From: CALFMR01 sp035550595
GTDB lineage: Bacteria > Acidobacteriota > Vicinamibacteria > Vicinamibacterales > SCN-69-37
Length of the DNA stretch: 6,846 bases
Direction of reading: 5' to 3'
Assembly: GCA_035550595.1 (NCBI GenBank)
Contig: DASZOV010000176.1
Coordinates: forward strand, 1 to 6,846
The notes below the pieces were generated by a model. It did not search any database. It saw nothing but the letters and a program-made list of their open reading frames with translations, and had not been told where the DNA came from. Made by a program: the position numbers and the translations under genes. This document shows, piece after piece, positions 1 to 3,893 of this stretch (its first letter is position 1; each line of letters begins with the position of its first letter).

Positions 1-1024
1 CGACGCCCGCTGCGAGATGTGCAACAACTGGAAGTGGGGCAACCGGAAAGAGGACCTCACGCTCGACCAGTTGTCGACGGTCGTGGACGGCGAGTTCTGG
101 CACGCGGTCGAGAACCTCAACATCTCGGGCGGCGAGCCGACAACGCGGAACGATCTGCCGGAGATGGTTGAGCTGTTCCACAGCCGGCTGCCGCGGATGC
201 GCAAGCTCGGCATCAACACGACGGGGCTCACGCCCAAGCGCGGCATCCCGATGCTCACGCGCATCGTCGAATTCTGTCGCGCGCACGACGTGCTCCTGAG
301 CGTGCGCGTCTCGCTCGACGGCATCGGCGACGTCCACAACCAGGTACGCCACGTCGCGCGCGGATTCGAGAAGGCGTCGGAAACCATCGAGGCGATGCAG
401 GCGCTCGCCGCGCGCTCGCCGCATTTCCAGTTCGGCCTCGCGTCGACCATCTTCGCGAAGAACCTCGACGATGCGGCGCACATCCACGAGTGGGCGCGGG
501 CCAAGGGCCTCGACATCGTCTTCAACATGCTGCGGTTCACGGACAACATGCTCCACAACCGTGAACTCCAGTCGACGATCGGGTTCGGCACGCGTGAAGA
601 AGAGTTCATGCGCAAGTTCTTCCTCGACCGCGTGGCCGAGGAATCGATCCTGAGCGGCCAGGCGTTCACCTACCTGCACTACGCGGACATGATCGCCAAC
701 GGTTATCACCGCACGATGCCGTGCCCGTTCCAGCGCCAGGGCCTGCTGCTCAACCCGAACGGCGATCTCTTCTACTGCGAGAACTCGGCGAAGCTCGGCA
801 ACGTGCTCGATACGCCCGCCGCGGAGCTGTACTACCAGGCCACGAATCTCGAGGGCCGCGAGCGCCTGAAGCACGACACCTGCCCGACCTGCCTCAGCCC
901 CTGCCAGGTGAACGTCGGCGCCATGAAGCAGGTGGTGCCCTACGTGAAGTTCCTCCGGCGCGCCTATCAGGTGAAGCACGACCCGACGCGCCATCAGGAG
1001 ACCTTGCCGGACCCGGTCCGCTGA
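1..1024 (+). CDS. Radical SAM protein with SPASM/twitch-like C-terminal cluster (5' truncated)
   Basis: This is a probable iron-sulfur enzyme that cleaves S-adenosylmethionine to start radical chemistry; its substrate cannot be told. The open frame runs in from the left edge. Codons from base 2 read DARCEMCNNW, so the last two cysteines of CxxxCxxC are at 11-13 and 20-22. The first cysteine would be the codon ending in base 1, which is C as TGC requires. The SAM-binding GGEP motif is at about 128-139 and an SLDG strand follows at about 311-322. The C-terminal part has C (722-724), then a Gly five residues before C (776-778), then CxxCxxxC (881-904). This resembles a SPASM/twitch auxiliary cluster with fewer cysteines than the seven of canonical SPASM. 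The stop is TGA at 1022-1024. The flippase-like gene follows at once, so the two are probably co-transcribed. The internal ATG at 17 is not a start because it would cut the cluster motif. Radical SAM assignment is firm; the role is unknown. Confidence 0.93.
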   Translation, partial: DARCEMCNNWKWGNRKEDLTLDQLSTVVDGEFWHAVENLNISGGEPTTRNDLPEMVELFHSRLPRMRKLGINTTGLTPKRGIPMLTRIVEFCRAHDVLLSVRVSLDGIGDVHNQVRHVARGFEKASETIEAMQALAARSPHFQFGLASTIFAKNLDDAAHIHEWARAKGLDIVFNMLRFTDNMLHNRELQSTIGFGTREEEFMRKFFLDRVAEESILSGQAFTYLHYADMIANGYHRTMPCPFQRQGLLLNPNGDLFYCENSAKLGNVLDTPAAELYYQATNLEGRERLKHDTCPTCLSPCQVNVGAMKQVVPYVKFLRRAYQVKHDPTRHQETLPDPVR

Positions 1025-1027
1025 GGA
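1023..1027 (+). promoter_or_regulatory. Shine-Dalgarno GAGGA supporting a CTG start at 1035
   Basis: GAGGA overlaps the TGA stop of the upstream radical SAM gene. It lies seven bases before CTG at 1035, which is normal Shine-Dalgarno spacing. CTG 1035 is in frame with the flippase-like protein and lies upstream of its first membrane helix. No similar purine-rich site precedes the TTG at 1101. The arrangement fits termination-reinitiation coupling. It is an inference from sequence only. Confidence 0.5.
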
Positions 1028-1034
1028 TCCCGAT

Positions 1035-2069
1035 CTGCCCGCCGGCCGCGGACATCGCTCCATCCTGCTGCGACTCGTCGTCGCGATTGGCCTGACGTGG
1101 TTGTCGGTCCGTCACGTCGATTGGCACGCGCTCCGAACGGCGCTGGCCGGCGCGGCGTGGCCGTGGATCGCGGCGGCGTGTTCGACGGTCGCCCTGGATC
1201 GCGCGCTCAACGCGTATCGATCGATCGTGCTCTTGCGAGCCGTGCCCGAGCGTCCGCCGATCGCCGAGCTCGTCCGCATCTTCTTCGTCAGCACGTTCGC
1301 CGGCACCTTCCTGCCCTCCACGGTTGGTGCTGACGCCGTACGCGCCTGGAGCCTCGCGCAAGACGGCGTGCCGTCGTCGACGGCCGTGGCGTCGGTCGTG
1401 ATGGACCGGCTGCTCGGCGTCGTGTCGATCCTCATCGGCGCGCTCGTGGGCTTCGCGCTGATGCCGGCCGTGCTCGAGAACCGGCAGCTCGTGTGGGGAC
1501 TCGCTATTGTGGCGGCCGCCTGTGTGTTCGCGCTGGCGATCATTTTCAGTCCGAGCGTGGACGAGCGGCTGCGGCGGTATCTCAGGTACTTCCCCGCGCG
1601 GATTCAGCACATGGCCGGCCGGTTCCTCGACGGGCTGCAGGCATATCGCCATCAGCGCGGCGTGCTCGCGGTCGTCCTCGTCGCGTCCGTGCTCGTACAG
1701 GCGCTGCGCGTCGCGCTCGGGTGGATGCTCGGCCGCGGCCTCGGCCTGTCCGCGCCCGGACTCGCCTACGTCGCGCTCATCCCGATCATCGTCCTCGTCA
1801 TGCTGCTGCCCGTGACGATCAACGGCCTCGGTACGGGGCAGCTCGCGTTCGTGTGGGGCTTCCAACGCGTCGGCGTGAGTGCGGCCGACGCGTTCGCGCT
1901 GTCGATCCTCTTCGCTGGGCTCGGGATCATCGGCAATCTGCCCGGGGGGATCTTGTACGCGGCTGGAAAGCGACCGGCGTCTGACAAGTTCGCGAAGGCC
2001 TCACGCGAAGGCGCGAAGATCGCGAAGAAGGGCATCAAAAAAGATGACACCGCAAGCCCCCGAGCGTAG
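1035..2069 (+). CDS. LPG_synthase_TM / flippase-like (YbhN-type) integral membrane protein
   Basis: This is a polytopic inner-membrane protein of the family holding the membrane half of lysylphosphatidylglycerol synthase and YbhN/AglD-like proteins. Many members sit in lipid or glycan loci and are annotated as flippase-like; the reaction here is unknown. Counting from CTG 1035 gives 344 aa. Visible features are a first helix at about 9-27 (SILLRLVVAIGLTWLSV), the family-typical FLPSTVGADAVR at 92-103, MDR at 123-125, a hydrophobic helix leading into LPVTINGLGTGQ at 258-269, and a last helix near 290-310. About eight membrane segments are likely. The only ATG/GTG/TTG start near the N-terminus is TTG 1101, which removes helix 1. 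The frame is open back to a stop at 972, so CTG 1035 or a small indel is the likely explanation. From about residue 321 the tail is Lys-rich and matches repeat-like DNA, so the native C-terminus may have been replaced. The family call is strong and the start is uncertain. Confidence 0.88.
   Translation: MPAGRGHRSILLRLVVAIGLTWLSVRHVDWHALRTALAGAAWPWIAAACSTVALDRALNAYRSIVLLRAVPERPPIAELVRIFFVSTFAGTFLPSTVGADAVRAWSLAQDGVPSSTAVASVVMDRLLGVVSILIGALVGFALMPAVLENRQLVWGLAIVAAACVFALAIIFSPSVDERLRRYLRYFPARIQHMAGRFLDGLQAYRHQRGVLAVVLVASVLVQALRVALGWMLGRGLGLSAPGLAYVALIPIIVLVMLLPVTINGLGTGQLAFVWGFQRVGVSAADAFALSILFAGLGIIGNLPGGILYAAGKRPASDKFAKASREGAKIAKKGIKKDDTASPRA
1999..2042 (+). repeat. Repeat-like tail encoding SREGAKIAKKG, inside the 3' end of the flippase-like gene
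   Basis: This stretch reads SREGAKIAKKG on the plus strand and FFAIFAPSREAF on the minus strand. Both peptides resemble recurrent spurious translations of a dispersed intergenic repeat (CTTCGCG-type) that I recall from many bacterial genomes; I cannot verify this here. It contains reiterated CGCGAAG words. It follows the last predicted membrane helix and directly abuts the tandem hairpin repeats, so the gene appears to read out through repeat DNA to a stop supplied by it. Confidence 0.5.
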
Positions 2070-2119
2070 CGAGGGCGGCGAAGCGCCGTAGCGCTGGGGG
2101 TGGGGCCCCAGCGCACTGC
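2037..2119. repeat. Tandem repeat unit 1 (about 83 bp, hairpin-bearing)
   Basis: The unit begins with an A-run followed by GATGAC, continues with CGAGCGTAGCGAGGGCGGCG, then a second CGTAGCG word, then a GC hairpin, and ends CACTGC before the next A-run. The same order occurs in unit 2 immediately downstream. The stop codon TAG of the flippase-like gene (2067-2069) lies inside its first CGTAGCG word. It sits between convergent genes. Confidence 0.85.
2091..2114. other. Perfect 9-bp inverted repeat of repeat unit 1
   Basis: GCGCTGGGG (2091-2099) pairs fully with CCCCAGCGC (2106-2114) across a six-base loop, GTGGGG. No T-run follows on either strand in the position expected of a Rho-independent terminator; instead eight A residues lie at 2120-2127. 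It may still slow polymerase or protect 3' ends between the convergent genes, but that is an inference. Confidence 0.8.
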
Positions 2120-2192
2120 AAAAAAAAGTTGACTCGCGAACGTAGTGAGGGTGCCGAAGCGCGTAGCGCGGGGGGGCGCCCCGCGCCACTGC
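2120..2192. repeat. Tandem repeat unit 2 (about 73 bp, diverged copy)
   Basis: This copy starts with eight A residues and GTTGAC, then CGAACGTAGTGAGGGTGCCG, CGTAGCG, a GC hairpin and CACTGC. Over the 39-base core beginning CGAGCG in unit 1 it differs at about six positions. A third, partial start (AAAGAAGATGACT, 2193-2205) follows before the minus-strand stop codon, so the array is two full units plus a fragment. Confidence 0.85.
2166..2186. other. Perfect 8-bp inverted repeat of repeat unit 2
   Basis: GCGCGGGG (2166-2173) pairs with CCCCGCGC (2179-2186) across the five-base loop GGGCG. Compared with the unit 1 stem, the T in the left arm and the A opposite it in the right arm are both absent, so pairing is kept. 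No T-run follows on either strand. Confidence 0.8.
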
Positions 2193-2210
2193 AAAGAAGA
2201 TGACTCCCGT

Positions 2211-3335
2211 CTACGCGTGCGACTTGTCCGGCGGCGCAGCGGGAGCCGCGACGAGAGTGTCGGGCCGTGGCGTGCGCGTTACGGCGGCTCGCGCGAGGTT
2301 GCCGAGGATCGTCGGATACGCCTCGCACGGCGTCCAGCAGTGCGCGCAGTTTTCGTTGACGACGTCCTCGCGAAGCTCACGACGCCGCGCGCTGTCCCAG
2401 ATTTCCTGCAGGTCGAAGTGGCTCTCGCGCAGGTTGCCGACCTTCGCGTCCCAGATCGAGCACGGATAGACGTTCCAGTACGTGTCGATGAAGCACGACG
2501 ACGAGAGCGCCGTGCACGGCAGCGGTGAGCGGCCGGTCTGGTAGTACTTCGTGATGAGCGCCTGGTAGCGGTCTTCCAGGAACTTCACCGGATGCAGCGG
2601 CGAGCCCGTCTTGCGCCGGTGATCGTCGACGGCGCGGAGGATCTCCGCGTGATGGTCCGACACGCCGAGCCCGGACTGGCCGACGTTGTTGAAGTAGTGC
2701 CCCGACTCGTGGCCGACGTTCAGGTGCAGCTCGCTCTGCTGGAAGTCCGGGATGACCTGACGGATCGCCGCAATCGTCTCGTCGACCCGGCTCGCGTTCT
2801 TCTCCATCAGCGTCATGCCGACGACGGCCTGGTAGTTCGAGCGCTTGATGCCGCGCAGCCGGCGGAACGTCTCGATGCCGCGATCCCAACTGCCCGGCAG
2901 GCCGCGCAGCTCCTCGTGCAGCGCCTTCGGCCCGTCGATGCTGATGGTCGTCATCAGCCGGCCGACGCCGCGCTTCAGCGTGGCCTCGACGAGCGCGACC
3001 GTCTTGTCGCCGAACCAGCCGGTCGTCGGAAAGTTGAGCAGGAAGAGCGACGAGCAGCCGCGCTGAATGGCCGCGATCAGGTCGTCGATGTCGCGGCGCA
3101 TGAAGAGCTCACCGCCCGTCAGGTGCACCCAACGGAACTGCGGCCAGCGGCGGAAGAACGCCTCGACCTCGGCCGGCGTCATCTCGTCGGTGCTCTTCTT
3201 CTTCCAGATGTTGCACATCTGGCAGCGAAAGTTGCAGTGATAGGTGCCGACGAAGGTGACCTTGTAGGGCAGGGCCGGCGATCGCAGGTTCGCGCCGAGG
3301 ACCGCCGCGCCGAGTCCGATCTGGTTGATGTGCAT
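2211..3335 (-). CDS. Radical SAM protein with SPASM-like C-terminal cluster
   Basis: This is a probable SAM-dependent radical enzyme of 374 aa in the cytoplasm. The core motif is YHCNFRCQMCNIW with C34, C38 and C41, followed by the SAM-binding TGGE at 73-76 and SIDG at 132-135. The C-terminal domain has C274, C281 and C292 (ending NVYPC), then CxxCxxxC at 330-337, a reduced SPASM-like set. A proline/alanine-rich tail covers about 355-374. The start ATG at 3335 gives a normal lead of about 33 residues before the cluster motif. No clear Shine-Dalgarno precedes it, but a good promoter lies about 40 bases upstream. It runs convergent to the flippase-like gene and divergent from padR. Its CxxCxxxC tail matches that of the truncated radical SAM gene at the left edge, so the two may be distant paralogues acting in one pathway. 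Substrate unknown; an anaerobic sulfatase-maturase-like, RiPP-modifying or glycan-related role cannot be separated. Confidence 0.93.
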   Translation of the reverse strand: MHINQIGLGAAVLGANLRSPALPYKVTFVGTYHCNFRCQMCNIWKKKSTDEMTPAEVEAFFRRWPQFRWVHLTGGELFMRRDIDDLIAAIQRGCSSLFLLNFPTTGWFGDKTVALVEATLKRGVGRLMTTISIDGPKALHEELRGLPGSWDRGIETFRRLRGIKRSNYQAVVGMTLMEKNASRVDETIAAIRQVIPDFQQSELHLNVGHESGHYFNNVGQSGLGVSDHHAEILRAVDDHRRKTGSPLHPVKFLEDRYQALITKYYQTGRSPLPCTALSSSCFIDTYWNVYPCSIWDAKVGNLRESHFDLQEIWDSARRRELREDVVNENCAHCWTPCEAYPTILGNLARAAVTRTPRPDTLVAAPAAPPDKSHA

Positions 3336-3374
3336 TCAGGTGCGGAGACGCCTGGGAACGTCCGGCCGATTTCA

Positions 3375-3403
3375 AGAATAGCAGCCGGTCGGAGGACGGT
3401 CAA
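3375..3403 (-). promoter_or_regulatory. Sigma70-type promoter for the minus-strand radical SAM gene
   Basis: Read on the minus strand, TTGACC (3403-3398) and TATTCT (3380-3375) are separated by exactly 17 bases. Transcription would begin near 3368, leaving a leader of about 32 bases before the ATG at 3335. Two good hexamers at ideal spacing, in GC-rich surroundings and directly upstream of a gene, make a chance match less likely. Assigned by sequence only. Confidence 0.65.
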
Positions 3404-3504
3404 CGCACGCCGGGGCCGATGGAGATGCGGCGAACCGCCTTCCGATCGGGCGTGGCTCGCGCCGACCGGCCTCGGCGGTACGCGCTTGCCGACGGCATCG
3501 GCCA

Positions 3505-3533
3505 TTGACTCCCCCGCTATCCGCGTATATAAG
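3505..3533 (+). promoter_or_regulatory. Sigma70-type promoter for the padR-permease operon
   Basis: TTGACT (3505-3510) and TATAAG (3528-3533) are separated by exactly 17 bases. The predicted start is near 3540, with a leader of about 20 bases before the padR ATG at 3561. The AT-rich patch at 3526-3550 stands out from the GC-rich surroundings. The -10 is also the left arm of an inverted repeat, which suggests repression by occlusion. Confidence 0.7.
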
Positions 3534-3546
3534 TAATATGCTTATA
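3528..3546. promoter_or_regulatory. Inverted repeat over the -10 and start site: candidate PadR operator
   Basis: TATAAG (3528-3533) and CTTATA (3541-3546) are exact inverted arms with a seven-base spacer, TAATATG. PadR proteins are dimers that bind palindromes in their own promoters, so this is a natural autoregulatory operator. It differs from the ATGT-N8-ACAT site described for some PadR members, so the assignment rests on position and symmetry. Confidence 0.6.
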
Positions 3547-3560
3547 GTCAAAGTGCTGGC

Positions 3561-3893
3561 ATGGACACCCCGTCACCACCCTCAGGGCTCAAACCCGTCG
3601 ACTTTCACGTGCTGCTCGCGCTGACGAGCGGTCCGTGCCACGGCTACGGCATCATGAAGGCCGTCGAACGCGACTCGGTCGGCGCCGTACGACTGGAAGT
3701 CGGCACGCTCTACCGCGTGCTCGGGCGGATGCTCGACGACGGCCTGCTCTGCGAAACCAGCGGCGACGGCCGGCGGCGCAACTACAGCCTCACCGCGCTC
3801 GGCCGCGAGGCGCTCACGAACGAGGCCGCACGGCTCGCCGGACTCGTGGCGCGACTCCGGGCGCGCAAGCTCGTGCCGCGCGCGAACGGCTGA
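3561..3893 (+). CDS. PadR family transcriptional regulator (ADOP-linked type)
   Basis: This is a small winged-helix DNA-binding protein of 110 aa, a usual length for short PadR-like regulators. Residues 14-35 form helix 1 with HGYGIM at 27-32. The recognition region is at 45-63 (LEVGTLYRVLGRMLDDGLL) and the wing at 70-81 (GRRRNYSLTALG), followed by a C-terminal helix at about 82-104 for dimerisation. These are classic PadR signatures. It lies directly upstream of the permease: its TGA (3891-3893) is followed by the permease ATG with no gap, so translation is probably coupled. The promoter-operator overlap upstream suggests autorepression of both genes. The inducing signal is unknown. C26 and C64 could be redox sensitive, but nothing shows it. 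No clear Shine-Dalgarno is visible before ATG 3561. The PadR-permease pairing is a recognised acidobacterial arrangement. Confidence 0.95.
   Translation: MDTPSPPSGLKPVDFHVLLALTSGPCHGYGIMKAVERDSVGAVRLEVGTLYRVLGRMLDDGLLCETSGDGRRRNYSLTALGREALTNEAARLAGLVARLRARKLVPRANG

Noticed and set aside
894..1865. A 323-codon minus-strand frame opposite the flippase-like gene
   Set aside because: Its composition is Arg/Glu/Asp/His rich, which is typical of antisense frames opposite GC-rich genes. The plus strand encodes a recognisable membrane protein.
2091..2192. The repeat hairpins considered as Rho-independent terminators
   Set aside because: The stems are strong, but no T-run follows either stem on either strand; A-runs lie on the wrong side. 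They may still affect transcript ends by another mechanism.
2037..2205. The tandem units considered as a CRISPR array
   Set aside because: There are only two full copies, no unique spacers of constant length, and the units diverge throughout. No cas genes are present.
3419..3508. A 29-codon ORF (starting MEMRRTAF) in the divergent control region, considered as a RiPP precursor
   Set aside because: It has no cysteine, no leader/core pattern and no clear ribosome site. It ends inside the padR -35 element and starts outside any predicted transcript.
2592..3536. A 314-codon plus-strand frame opposite the second radical SAM gene
   Set aside because: It is antisense to a gene with intact catalytic motifs and shows only low-complexity charged sequence.
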